The notes under the pieces: model-generated
What the model saw: only the letters and a program-made list of their open reading frames with translations
Told to the model about the DNA's origin: nothing
Database searches by the model: none
Source: Microcosmobacter sp040493455
Lineage (GTDB): Bacteria; Bacteroidota; Bacteroidia; Flavobacteriales; Flavobacteriaceae
DNA: 64,000 nt
Direction: 5' to 3'
Assembly (NCBI RefSeq): GCF_040493455.1
Contig: NZ_JANFDA010000001.1
Location: 124,001-188,000, forward strand
Made by a program: the position numbers and the translations under genes
Shown: positions 44,400 to 52,836 of the stretch, piece after piece
How the letters are laid out: every line of letters starts with the position of its first letter
Numbering within the stretch: position 1 is the stretch's first letter

Positions 44400-46880
44400 T
44401 TAAGAACCACACATCAAGCAATCATCGCCTTCAGCTTCTTTAGCCTGAGCAATTAGGGCTTTCATTTCTTCTGCCGACATTGGTTCTACTTCAACAGATT
44501 CCTGTTGTTGTTGCTTAGCAAATTTCTCTGCGTTCTTAGCTGCTTGCTGACGTTGTTGAGCAATAACGGTTTCGTCTACCTCAACAGTTTCAGCAACTGG
44601 TTGTTCTTTTTTCTTGGTATCTAAGGTGAACTTAATTGCATCTACAGCACTCTTAGTACGTAGATAATACATTCCTGTTTTTAAGCCACTCTTCCATGCA
44701 TAGAAATGCATTGATGTAAGCTTGGCCATAGTAGCACCTTCCATAAATAGGTTAAGTGACTGGGATTGGTCAATGAAATATCCTCTATGGCGAGACATAT
44801 CTATAATGTCTTTCATACTTAGTTCCCAAACAGTCTTGTAAAGCTCTTTTATATCTTGAGGAATGATGTCTATATTCTGAATAGAACCATTAGCTCTCAT
44901 GATATCTTGCTTTAAGCCTTCGTTCCATAATCCAAGTTGTACTAAGTCTTCTAGTAAGTGCTTGTTTACTACAATAAACTCACCTGAAAGTACACGTCTT
45001 GTATAAATGTTTGATGTATAAGGCTCAAAACACTCATTATTTCCTAGGATTTGAGACGTTGATGCGGTTGGCATTGGCGCCACTAATAGCGAGTTACGCA
45101 CTCCGTGTTTCTTTACATCTTTACGCAGCTTTGCCCAGTCCCAATTACCACTCAATTCTTCGTCTTTAATTCCCCAAAGGTTGTGTTGGAACTCTCCTTT
45201 GCTAATAGGTGAACCTTTATATGTTTGGTATGCTCCATCTGCTTTTGCTTCTTCCATAGAAGCCGTTACAGCTGCAAAGTATAGGGTCTCGAAAATATCT
45301 TGGTTAAGCGCTTTGGCTTCATCACTTGTAAATGGTAATCTCAGCTTAATGAATGTATCTGCTAAACCTTGTACGCCAAGTCCTATTGGCCTGTGACGGA
45401 AGTTAGAATTTTCTGCTTCTTTTACTGGATAGTAGTTTCTATCGATAACCTTGTTAAGGTTCTTAGTCACACGCTTAGTAATTCGGAATAACTCCTTGTG
45501 ATCAAACGCGCCATTCTTAACGAACATTGGTAACGCAATTGATGCTAGGTTACAAACCGCTACTTCATCTGGAGATGTGTACTCCATAATCTCAGTACAT
45601 AAGTTCGAAGACTTAATGGTTCCGAGATTCTTTTGGTTAGACTTACGGTTTGCTGCATCTTTATACAGCATATAAGGTGTTCCTGTTTCTATTTGAGATT
45701 CAAGGATTTTCTCCCATAATTCTCTTGCTTTGATCTTCTTTCTTCCTTTTCCTTCAGCTTCATACTTTGTATACAAGGCTTCAAACTCTTCGCTATGTGT
45801 ATCAGCCAATCCAGGGCATTCATTAGGACACATTAAGGTCCACTCGCCATCTTCCTGTACACGTTTCATGAATAAATCCGAAATCCACATTGCATAGAAT
45901 AAATCGCGTGCACGCATTTCTTCTTTACCATGGTTTTTCTTAAGGTCTAAGAAATCAAAAATATCTGCATGCCAAGTCTCTAGGTATATGGCAAAGCTTC
46001 CTTTACGCTTCCCTCCTCCTTGGTCTACATATCTCGCTGTATCGTTGAATACTCTGAGCATTGGCACAATACCATTGGATGTTCCATTGGTACCTGCGAT
46101 ATAACTTCCTGTTGCTCTAATGTTGTGAATAGATAATCCTATTCCTCCTGCAGATTGCGAAATCTTAGCAGTTTGTTTTAATGTATCATAAATACCATCA
46201 ATACTATCTTCTTTCATTGTTAGTAAGAAACAAGAAGACATTTGTGGTTTTGGTGTACCTGAGTTAAATAAAGTTGGTGTCGCGTGAGTAAAGTATTTTT
46301 TGGACATGAGTTCGTAAGTCTCCACTGCCGCATCGATATCGTCTAAATGAATTCCTACAGAAACTCTCATGAGCATGTGCTGTGGTCGTTCAGCAATTTG
46401 TCCATTAAGTTTCAATAAGTATGAACGTTCTAAAGTTTTGAATCCAAAATAATCGTATCCGAAGTCACGGTTATAGATAATAGTAGAGTCTAGTTTCTCC
46501 TTATTATCCATAATGACTTTATAGACTTCATCAGATAGCAACGGTGCTTTTTTGCCAGTACGAGGATTTACATAGGTATATAAATCTTCCATTACTTCTG
46601 AGAAAGTTTTCTTGGTATTCTTATGTAGGTTTGAGACCGAAATACGTGCTGCTAGCTTTGCATAATCTGGATGCGCTGTGGTCATCGTTGCTGCAATTTC
46701 TGCTGCAAGATTATCTAATTCGCTAGTGGTTACACCATCGTATAACCCTTCTATTACACGCATTGCTACTTTTACTGGATCTACTAGCTCGTTCAATCCA
46801 TAGCATAATTTTCTCACCCTTGAGGTGATCTTGTCGAACATCATTGGTTCTTTGCGACCGTCTCTTTTTACTACATACAT
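44400..46880 (-). CDS. nrdA: Ribonucleoside-diphosphate reductase, alpha subunit (class Ia, eukaryote-like)
   Basis: Catalytic subunit reducing ribonucleoside diphosphates to deoxy forms. The 826 residues start with an ATP-cone (VKRDGRKEPMMFDKITSRV). Active-site elements are MSSCFLL, SSNLCTEIMEY (Asn-Cys-Glu), EVAVCNLASIAL and the NECFEPYTSNIYTRR loop. The C-terminal redox pair is in DDCLMCGS. The sequence closely follows animal RRM1 in many stretches (ERPQHMLMRVSVGIH, ATGSYIAGTNG, MCPNECPG). A Gln/Glu-rich linker (about 755-810) precedes the tail. nrdB lies upstream on the same strand; the 121-base gap holds two small hairpins (46900-46920 and 46946-46958). Confidence 0.97.
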   Translation of the reverse strand: MYVVKRDGRKEPMMFDKITSRVRKLCYGLNELVDPVKVAMRVIEGLYDGVTTSELDNLAAEIAATMTTAHPDYAKLAARISVSNLHKNTKKTFSEVMEDLYTYVNPRTGKKAPLLSDEVYKVIMDNKEKLDSTIIYNRDFGYDYFGFKTLERSYLLKLNGQIAERPQHMLMRVSVGIHLDDIDAAVETYELMSKKYFTHATPTLFNSGTPKPQMSSCFLLTMKEDSIDGIYDTLKQTAKISQSAGGIGLSIHNIRATGSYIAGTNGTSNGIVPMLRVFNDTARYVDQGGGKRKGSFAIYLETWHADIFDFLDLKKNHGKEEMRARDLFYAMWISDLFMKRVQEDGEWTLMCPNECPGLADTHSEEFEALYTKYEAEGKGRKKIKARELWEKILESQIETGTPYMLYKDAANRKSNQKNLGTIKSSNLCTEIMEYTSPDEVAVCNLASIALPMFVKNGAFDHKELFRITKRVTKNLNKVIDRNYYPVKEAENSNFRHRPIGLGVQGLADTFIKLRLPFTSDEAKALNQDIFETLYFAAVTASMEEAKADGAYQTYKGSPISKGEFQHNLWGIKDEELSGNWDWAKLRKDVKKHGVRNSLLVAPMPTASTSQILGNNECFEPYTSNIYTRRVLSGEFIVVNKHLLEDLVQLGLWNEGLKQDIMRANGSIQNIDIIPQDIKELYKTVWELSMKDIIDMSRHRGYFIDQSQSLNLFMEGATMAKLTSMHFYAWKSGLKTGMYYLRTKSAVDAIKFTLDTKKKEQPVAETVEVDETVIAQQRQQAAKNAEKFAKQQQQESVEVEPMSAEEMKALIAQAKEAEGDDCLMCGS

Positions 46881-47001
46881 ACTTTACTTAGTTTTTTAGT
46901 TTCCGATACACCTTCGGAAAATTAGTTAGTTAGATTCTGCGAGGCTGTCTGTAAGACAACTTCGAATTATTATTCTGGATTAATTAATGTTGAATGGACT
47001 C

Positions 47002-47982
47002 CTAGAAATCGGCGTCGAAGCTGAACTTGTCTTCTTCTTCCTCTTTGTTTAGGACTCCTGCTTTTTGATATTCGGACACACGCTTTTCAAAGAAGTTGGT
47101 TTTTCCTTGAAGCGATATCATGTCCATAAAATCAAATGGATTAGCCGTATTGTATTCTTTTTCGCAACCCAATTCGCCTAAAAGACGATCGGTAACAAAT
47201 TCTAAATACTGCGTCATTAGGTTTGCGTTCATTCCTATTAAACTAACAGGAAGGGATTCGGTAATGAACTCGCGTTCTATATTAAGGGCGTCAACAATAA
47301 TCTCTCTGATACGTTCTTTTGGTACTTTGTTTACCAGGTGGTTGTTATGCAAATGCACAGCAAAATCGCAATGCACACCTTCGTCTCTTGAGATTAATTC
47401 ATTAGAGAAGGTTAATCCTGGCATTAAACCACGCTTCTTCAACCAGAAAATTGAGCAAAATGCTCCTGAAAAGAAAATTCCTTCTACAGCTGCAAAAGCA
47501 ATAAGGCGCTCAGCAAAGCTTGGAGAATCTATCCATTTTAAAGCCCAATCTGCTTTTTTCTTAATCGCTGGGAAATTCTCAATGGCATTGAATAAAGTAT
47601 CCTTTTCTTTTTCATCCTTCACATAAGTATCAATAAGCAAAGAATAGGTCTCACTGTGGATGTTTTCCATCATAATCTGGAATCCATAGAAGAACTTTGC
47701 CTCACTATATTGAACTTCATTTACGAAATTCTCGGCTAAGTTTTCATTTACAATACCATCACTAGCAGCAAAAAATGCTAAAATGTGTTTAATGAAATAA
47801 CGCTCATCATCATTTAGCTTAGTTGCCCAATCTGTCAAATCTTGATGAAGATCTATCTCTTCTGCAGTCCAAAAACTTGCCTCAGACTTTTTGTACCATT
47901 CCCAAATATCATGATGTTGGATTGGAAAAATTACAAATCGGTCTTTGTTTTCTTGCAAAATTGGTTCTACCTGTTGAGACAT
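47002..47982 (-). CDS. nrdB: Ribonucleoside-diphosphate reductase, beta subunit (tyrosyl-radical R2, eukaryote-like)
   Basis: 326 residues from the ATG at 47982; the frame runs further up to 48132 but those residues are unlike R2. R2 houses the di-iron/tyrosyl radical that starts catalysis. Ligands and radical are visible: Asp44 in FWTAEEIDL, the ExxHxxxY motif with Glu106, His109 and Tyr113 (MENIHSETYSLL), and ELISRDEGVHCDFAVH later. The C-terminus FSFDADF matches the eukaryotic tail that docks onto R1. Segments such as AFFAASDGIVNENL and KKRGLMPGLTFSNELISRDE are near-identical to animal RRM2. Confidence 0.96.
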   Translation of the reverse strand: MSQQVEPILQENKDRFVIFPIQHHDIWEWYKKSEASFWTAEEIDLHQDLTDWATKLNDDERYFIKHILAFFAASDGIVNENLAENFVNEVQYSEAKFFYGFQIMMENIHSETYSLLIDTYVKDEKEKDTLFNAIENFPAIKKKADWALKWIDSPSFAERLIAFAAVEGIFFSGAFCSIFWLKKRGLMPGLTFSNELISRDEGVHCDFAVHLHNNHLVNKVPKERIREIIVDALNIEREFITESLPVSLIGMNANLMTQYLEFVTDRLLGELGCEKEYNTANPFDFMDMISLQGKTNFFEKRVSEYQKAGVLNKEEEEDKFSFDADF

Positions 47983-48139
47983 ATCTTCTTCATTAAATGT
48001 TAAAAAATGGATGTAAATTTTCGTGTGATTTGGGACTAACAAAGATTGAAAAATGTCTCTAATAATGAAAGACTTAGTTATGAACATTGTCAACAAGTTT
48101 TTAACAAAATTTAAGATTTGTAGCAAACTCATTTTTTAT

Positions 48140-48319
48140 TTCAAATTCATATAAATTACTGATTTTCAATAATTTAACAAACGTTAAACAAAACGAAATT
48201 AGCGTAAGAAAAAGCACATGAAAACCGCGACCAGCTTAGATTTTTTCTAGATTTTTGCCTTTATAAAAATGGCTTGGTGAGTTCAAAAAATAAAAGAGAA
48301 CCGAAGTCGGTTCTCTTTT
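48140..48319 (+). ncRNA. Candidate small RNA ending at an orphan terminator
   Basis: Inferred only from the strong terminator hairpin at 48292-48319 lying between two genes that are transcribed away from it. The 5' end is a guess; no good promoter was found. A minus-strand transcript is equally possible. A 10-codon frame starting at the ATG near 48218 is the only coding potential noticed. Confidence 0.22.
48292..48319. terminator. Orphan bidirectional terminator hairpin
   Basis: Perfect 12-bp stem (AAAAGAGAACCG with CGGTTCTCTTTT), loop AAGT, A-rich before and T-rich after. It is as strong as the terminators at 29499 and 31853, but no gene ends beside it. Confidence 0.72.
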
Positions 48320-48389
48320 CCCTAATAATTAACTAAACTAACTAAAACTATTTAAAAAACACTTTTCAGTTGAAATTCTAGAGTTAGTA

Positions 48390-48416
48390 AAAAGTCAGAG
48401 ATCAACCCTGACTTTT
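48390..48416. terminator. Second, weaker terminator-like hairpin
   Basis: 9-bp stem AAAAGTCAG/CTGACTTTT with a 9-base loop, 70 bases after the first orphan hairpin and again not next to any annotated gene end. Confidence 0.5.
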
Positions 48417-48533
48417 GTGATTAATAGCATTTAATCTAACTTAAAGTGAATCCCCACGATCACTCTATATTTTATGTTAAGGTCAGCACTATTATTACAA
48501 ATATCTAAAACCATATACTATATATTTATGCGG

Positions 48534-48567
48534 ATGTATAAATGGCTCAAAAAAATGTATAAATGGC
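48534..48567 (+). promoter_or_regulatory. 13-bp direct repeat at 21-bp period, candidate LytTR binding site
   Basis: ATGTATAAATGGC occurs exactly twice (48534-48546 and 48555-48567), two helical turns apart, 104-137 bases upstream of a LytTR-type response-regulator gene. LytTR proteins characteristically bind two direct half-sites at about this period, so autoregulation is likely. Confidence 0.45.
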
Positions 48568-48655
48568 ACGAGCCAAAAAGGCAATCGCCTTACTTTCTAC
48601 ACAATAAACCCAACAATCTATACATCTGCTTAGCTAGGCTTGTTGGAGTTATTAG

Positions 48656-48663
48656 TATATTTG
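48656..48663 (+). promoter_or_regulatory. Candidate -7 element (TATATTTG) of the LytTR operon
   Basis: A perfect TAnnTTTG match only seven bases before the start codon would give a nearly leaderless mRNA. No TTG sits at the right -33 distance, consistent with activator dependence. Confidence 0.35.
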
Positions 48664-48670
48664 AAATACG

Positions 48671-49405
48671 ATGATTAAAGCAGTAATTGTAGACGATGAG
48701 CCTAAAGCTATTCAAAGCTTGTCTTGGGAGTTAAATAATTTTAGCGACCAGATACAGGTTGTGGAAACGTTTTCTGATCCTCACGAAGCTATTACCTATC
48801 TCAACTCCAACACTCCAGATTGTTTGTTTCTTGATATTCAGATGCCGACAATGGACGGATTTCAGTTTTTGGACAAACTCTATAATACCGAGTTTGCTAT
48901 TGTTATTACTACTGCCTACAATGAATATGCGATAAAAGCCTTAAAGCATGAGGCTATAGATTATCTGGTTAAACCCATAGATTCTGATGATCTAGAGGAT
49001 ACTCTGAAAAAAATCAGAAAATTTAATAGTCGCTTGGTGAACTCTACCAAAATTGAAGAGGCTCTGAGAAACTTTAATAGTCATCACAACAAAAAGAAAA
49101 TCACGATCAATACAGATGGAAAATTAATTTTTGTTGATGTGGATGATATCATTATGGCTGAGTCTGACGGAAACTACAGTACCATATTTATGGAAGGTGG
49201 ACAGAAGCTTGTTGTCACCAAAAAACTAAAGGAAGTTAATAGCATACTGCCTGATAATTATTTTTTCAGAATCCATAACTCGTACATCATAAACTTAAAT
49301 AAGATTAAAGAATTTATTAAGAATGAAGGCTATGTCGTAATGACCAGTAACCATAAGGTTCCTGTGGCTAGGCAACGTAAATCCGATTTTTTAGAAAAAC
49401 TATGA
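48671..49405 (+). CDS. LytTR-family response regulator
   Basis: 244 residues. Receiver domain 1-125: acidic pocket VVDDE-like VDDEPKA, phospho-acceptor Asp55 in CLFLDIQMPTMDGF, Lys101 in YLVKPID. A LytTR DNA-binding domain follows (about 140-240): ITINTDGKLIFVDVDDIIMA, ESDGNYSTIF, FFRIHNSYIINLNKIKEF. Partner histidine kinase begins one base after the stop. A 21-bp-periodic direct repeat upstream is a candidate autoregulatory site. Target genes unknown. Confidence 0.94.
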   Translation: MIKAVIVDDEPKAIQSLSWELNNFSDQIQVVETFSDPHEAITYLNSNTPDCLFLDIQMPTMDGFQFLDKLYNTEFAIVITTAYNEYAIKALKHEAIDYLVKPIDSDDLEDTLKKIRKFNSRLVNSTKIEEALRNFNSHHNKKKITINTDGKLIFVDVDDIIMAESDGNYSTIFMEGGQKLVVTKKLKEVNSILPDNYFFRIHNSYIINLNKIKEFIKNEGYVVMTSNHKVPVARQRKSDFLEKL

Positions 49406-49406
49406 C

Positions 49407-51386
49407 ATGTCAGTAACTCCCCTAAGATTTACTAATTCTTCTTCCTTTAAGGCATTGTCCTTTTTGCTATTACTCTGCTTGCAATTTACCTATAGCCAGA
49501 ATGCTAATGACTCTATATTTATTTCTAAAGTAGACCAAATACTAAAGCTCAAGCCTGATAATTATGTGGCTTTAGATTCGGTATTATGGTCATATCAGAA
49601 AGATAGCCTTAAGATGTTTTCTTTAAAAGATAAATCCAAACAAGAAAACTATGCGCTAGGAGAAGGTTATGCTTCAAATGCTCTTGGGATCATCAATAGA
49701 GATATTTCTAATTACGAAACTGCTATCGATTTCCACAAACAAGCAGAATCACTAGCTAAAAGTGTTGACAATATAGAGCTACAAGTCATTTCATTAAACA
49801 TGATCGGTGTTGTGTACAGACGTATGGATGTTATTAAACCTGCTCTCGATTACCACACCAAAGCACTTAATCTTGCGGAATCAACAAAAGACAGAACTAA
49901 AAATTTAAAGCGAAGCATTGCCGTGTCTCAGAACAGCATGGGTAATATCTACCTTGCTTTAAAGCAATGGGATTTGGCAATATCTCAGTTCGATAAATCC
50001 CTTGCCATCGAATTAGAAGAGGATAATAAGCTTGGGTTAGCCATAAATTATCATAATATTGGTTATGCTGAAGAAGCTAAAGGCAACTTAGAGAAAGCAC
50101 TGACCAATTATAGACGCTCTCTAGGCTACAATAATATTATTGATTCTGATCTGGGACGAGTGATATGTGATAATAGTATTGGTAAAGTCTACATAAAGCA
50201 AGAAAAGTATGAAGAGGCAAGACCACTCATTGAGGAAGCTTTAGAGAAAGCTTTAAAAATTGGAGACAAGTTTTACATTGCCTCATCCTACATCAATTTG
50301 GGATGGCTCGAGAAAGAATTAGGTTTGCTCAATGGTGCCAAGGAACACCTCAGCTTAGGTATGGAAACCGCAACTAACTTCAACCTAAGAAGTTCTATCG
50401 TACTAGCCAATCAACATCTTTCAGATTTATATACCATGCAAGGTGATCATAAATTGGCTATGCATCACTACAAGCTTGCTACCGAAATGGATAATACCAT
50501 TACCAACGAGCGAAATCTTCAATATGCAAATGATGTGATTATTGAATATCAAAATGAATCTAAGAATAGAGAGATTAAAGCGCTTGCTGATGAGAATGAG
50601 ATTGTACGGTCCAAGCTCGAAAAAAACAAACGTATATTCTTGTTTGCAATGCTTGGTTTGATACTCATTGCTACCTTGATTATTGTCTTCAATAGGAATG
50701 AAAAACTTCAAAAAGAAAAACAAATTCTTACGTTAGAACAAGACATGTTGCGCAACCAGATGAATCCGCACTTCATCTTTAACTCGCTCAATTCGATAAA
50801 GCTATACATCATTAATAATGAAAAGGAGAATGCCGTCTACTATCTTAATAAGTTTGCTAAGCTGATTAGAAAAATCTTGGTGGCTACGACAGAAAAAGAT
50901 ATCAGCCTTGAGGAAGAGCTTGAAACCATGCAACTCTATATGAATATTGAAAACATCAGGTTTTCTAACGCTATTGATTTTAATGTTGTTATAGATGAAA
51001 ATATACAAACGGCAACCATAAAAGTGCCTTCGTTGATCCTTCAACCTTTCTTGGAAAATGCGCTTTGGCATGGTTTGTCTTCTAAAGCAGAAGACAAGCG
51101 TATAGCGTTACACGTCTCTAAACCAGACCAAGAATATATTTCTATAAGTATTACTGACAATGGCATTGGAAGGCAGGAATCTGAGCGAATTAATCAAGCT
51201 AAACTTCTGAAGCGGAAGTCGGTTGGTATTGACCTTACTAAGGCAAGATTAGCTAATTTCTCAAAGGATTATGCTGGCGACTATAAGCTAAACATTGAAG
51301 ATCTTTTTGATGGTAATGGCAAGGCGTGTGGCACAAAAGTAGTTGTTATCATTCCGATACAACAACACACGTTAAAGACCGCTTAA
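49407..51386 (+). CDS. TPR-repeat sensor histidine kinase (LytS-like His_kinase family)
   Basis: 659 residues. Signal peptide (LSFLLLLCLQFTYSQ), then a periplasmic TPR array (about 75-375: GEGYASNALGIINRDISNYE, GNIYLALKQWDLAISQFDKS, HNIGYAEEAKGNLEKALTNY, and further copies). A coiled-coil and one TM (IFLFAMLGLILIATLIIVF, about 410-428) follow. The cytoplasmic kinase has the His in MNPHFIFNSLNS and the ATPase segments LILQPFLENALWHG and ITDNGIGRQ. The TPRs presumably sense a peptide or protein partner. Cognate of the LytTR regulator in front. Confidence 0.93.
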   Translation: MSVTPLRFTNSSSFKALSFLLLLCLQFTYSQNANDSIFISKVDQILKLKPDNYVALDSVLWSYQKDSLKMFSLKDKSKQENYALGEGYASNALGIINRDISNYETAIDFHKQAESLAKSVDNIELQVISLNMIGVVYRRMDVIKPALDYHTKALNLAESTKDRTKNLKRSIAVSQNSMGNIYLALKQWDLAISQFDKSLAIELEEDNKLGLAINYHNIGYAEEAKGNLEKALTNYRRSLGYNNIIDSDLGRVICDNSIGKVYIKQEKYEEARPLIEEALEKALKIGDKFYIASSYINLGWLEKELGLLNGAKEHLSLGMETATNFNLRSSIVLANQHLSDLYTMQGDHKLAMHHYKLATEMDNTITNERNLQYANDVIIEYQNESKNREIKALADENEIVRSKLEKNKRIFLFAMLGLILIATLIIVFNRNEKLQKEKQILTLEQDMLRNQMNPHFIFNSLNSIKLYIINNEKENAVYYLNKFAKLIRKILVATTEKDISLEEELETMQLYMNIENIRFSNAIDFNVVIDENIQTATIKVPSLILQPFLENALWHGLSSKAEDKRIALHVSKPDQEYISISITDNGIGRQESERINQAKLLKRKSVGIDLTKARLANFSKDYAGDYKLNIEDLFDGNGKACGTKVVVIIPIQQHTLKTA

Positions 51387-51388
51387 TG

Positions 51389-51952
51389 CTACATATCTTT
51401 GGCTACTTTCTCTAATTCGGTATACCAATCCTCTCCAAACTTTCTAATCAAAGCTTCTTTTACAAATTTGTAAACAGGCACTTGCAGTTCTTTACCTAGT
51501 GTACAGGCATCATCACAAAGTTGCCATTTGTGGTAATTCACAGAAGAAAACTCTGAGTAATCCTTAACGCGTATTGGATACAGATGACAAGACACAGGTT
51601 TCTTCCAATCAATTTCTCCTTTATTATAGGCTTCTTCAATACCACAAAGCGCAACATCTTTATCATCAAAAATGACGTAAGCACACTCTGCATTATTGAT
51701 TAATGGTGTTTCTAGCTCTCCTTCTTCAGAAGTTACAAAAACACCTAGTTTTTCAATAGTATCAATACCTTCTTGCCTTAGGAATGGCTTCACTTTAGGA
51801 TATATTTCTTTCAGAATTTCTGTTTCCTCCTTTTCTAATGGTGCTCCTGCATCTCCATCAATACAACAAGCACCTTTGCATGCAGACAGATTGCATACAA
51901 AATCGCGCTCAATGATATCCTCCGAAACTATTGTTTTTCCTAGTTGAAACAT
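51389..51952 (-). CDS. DUF3109 family protein (cysteine-rich)
   Basis: 187 residues matching the DUF3109 pattern: FQLGKTIVSEDIIERDFVCN, a cysteine cluster CNLSACKGACCIDGDAG (about 20-36), later CAYVIFDD, ALCGIEEAY, CHLYPIRV and LCDDACTLG. At least nine cysteines suggest an Fe-S or zinc centre, as in the related YkgJ-like families; biochemistry unknown. Convergent with the histidine kinase, whose stop is two bases away. Confidence 0.9.
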   Translation of the reverse strand: MFQLGKTIVSEDIIERDFVCNLSACKGACCIDGDAGAPLEKEETEILKEIYPKVKPFLRQEGIDTIEKLGVFVTSEEGELETPLINNAECAYVIFDDKDVALCGIEEAYNKGEIDWKKPVSCHLYPIRVKDYSEFSSVNYHKWQLCDDACTLGKELQVPVYKFVKEALIRKFGEDWYTELEKVAKDM

Positions 51953-52042
51953 GTCTCAAAAGTAATTAAAGTTTACGTTTATTTAATAGTAGAAATCATA
52001 ATTAAATAACGACCTTTGCGGCGAATATAAATCTATACTCAA

Positions 52043-52624
52043 ATGCAACTTAGTTTTAAAGAAATTTTTACGGCTTTTATGGTGTTGTTTGCTGTGATAG
52101 ATATCATCGGAAACATCCCAATTATTATTGACCTAAGGAAAAAAGTTGGTCATATTCAAAGTGAAAAGGCATCGCTGATTGCTGGTGTTATTATGATCGT
52201 ATTCTTGTTTGTTGGACAAAGTCTGTTGTCCTTAATAGGAATCGATGTAAACTCTTTTGCGGTCGCTGGTGCATTTATTCTTTTCTTCATTGCTTTGGAA
52301 ATGATCTTAGGCATAACGCTTTACAAAGATGATGGTGATGGCGCGATAACTGCTTCAGTATTTCCACTAGCGTTTCCGTTAATTGCTGGGCCTGGTAGTT
52401 TAACAACTTTGTTATCGCTCAGAGCTGAGTTTGCAATAGAAAATATAATCATTGCTGTAATATTCAATGTACTCTTCATTTATCTTGTACTGAAAACTTC
52501 AGCGAGAATAGAGCGGTTTATTGGTAAAAACGGTATTAACATTATTCGTAAAGTTTTTGGCGTAATTTTGCTAGCCATAGCTGTAAAGTTATTTGCAGCA
52601 AATATTAAAGCTTTACTTATCTAA
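52043..52624 (+). CDS. MarC family integral membrane protein
   Basis: 193 residues, six membrane helices: FKEIFTAFMVLFAVIDIIGN, LIAGVIMIVFLFVGQSLLSL, FAVAGAFILFFIALEMILG, ASVFPLAFPLIAGPGSLTTL, NIIIAVIFNVLFIYLVL, VFGVILLAIAVKLFAANI. The paired helices with conserved Asn/Pro (IIGNIPI and PLIAGPGS) identify the MarC/UPF0056 family. Transport substrate unknown; not a proven resistance gene. The next small membrane gene starts two bases after the stop. Confidence 0.92.
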   Translation: MQLSFKEIFTAFMVLFAVIDIIGNIPIIIDLRKKVGHIQSEKASLIAGVIMIVFLFVGQSLLSLIGIDVNSFAVAGAFILFFIALEMILGITLYKDDGDGAITASVFPLAFPLIAGPGSLTTLLSLRAEFAIENIIIAVIFNVLFIYLVLKTSARIERFIGKNGINIIRKVFGVILLAIAVKLFAANIKALLI

Positions 52625-52626
52625 TT

Positions 52627-52836
52627 ATGAGAACCTTTTCAATCGTATTTACAATAATTGCCATAGGGATTATTGTGTTAAACGCTACCAAACTAAACTT
52701 TGATGGGCTTTTTGAAGGTGAAAGCCTAGTGGCTTGCATTACCATATTGGCAGCACTTTGTGCCCTGGCACTTGTTTGGATTTTAAACATCTCAAAGCAA
52801 ATACAAAAACTCTCAAAAGGAAAGCCTAATGTTTGA
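52627..52836 (+). CDS. Small two-helix membrane protein, unknown
   Basis: 69 residues with two membrane helices (FSIVFTIIAIGIIVLNATKL and LVACITILAALCALALVWIL) joined by an acidic loop and followed by a lysine-rich tail. It overlaps the flavoprotein gene by eight bases and follows marC by two, so all three are likely one transcript. Family not recognised. Confidence 0.7.
   Translation: MRTFSIVFTIIAIGIIVLNATKLNFDGLFEGESLVACITILAALCALALVWILNISKQIQKLSKGKPNV

Larger units (their letters stand above)
47983..48670. other. 688-base divergent gap between nrdB and the LytTR operon
   Basis: No convincing protein gene. In order it contains two DnaA-box-like 9-mers (48087-48095 and 48098-48106), a 6-bp palindrome TTTAAC/GTTAAA (48174-48189), and two terminator-like hairpins (48292-48319, 48390-48416). 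A 13-bp direct repeat (48534, 48555) and a TATATTTG element (48656-48663) just before the response-regulator start follow. A 66-codon frame at 48474-48674 runs through the repeats but looks spurious. Confidence 0.6.

Noticed and set aside
47983..48132. N-terminal extension of nrdB
   Set aside because: The extra 50 residues are hydrophobic and unlike any R2 protein; the family N-terminus starts at 47982.
48474..48674. 66-codon plus-strand frame before the LytTR gene
   Set aside because: It runs through the direct repeats and the -7 element, overlaps the response-regulator start and has no recognisable protein character; its internal MYKW repeat simply mirrors the 21-bp DNA repeat.
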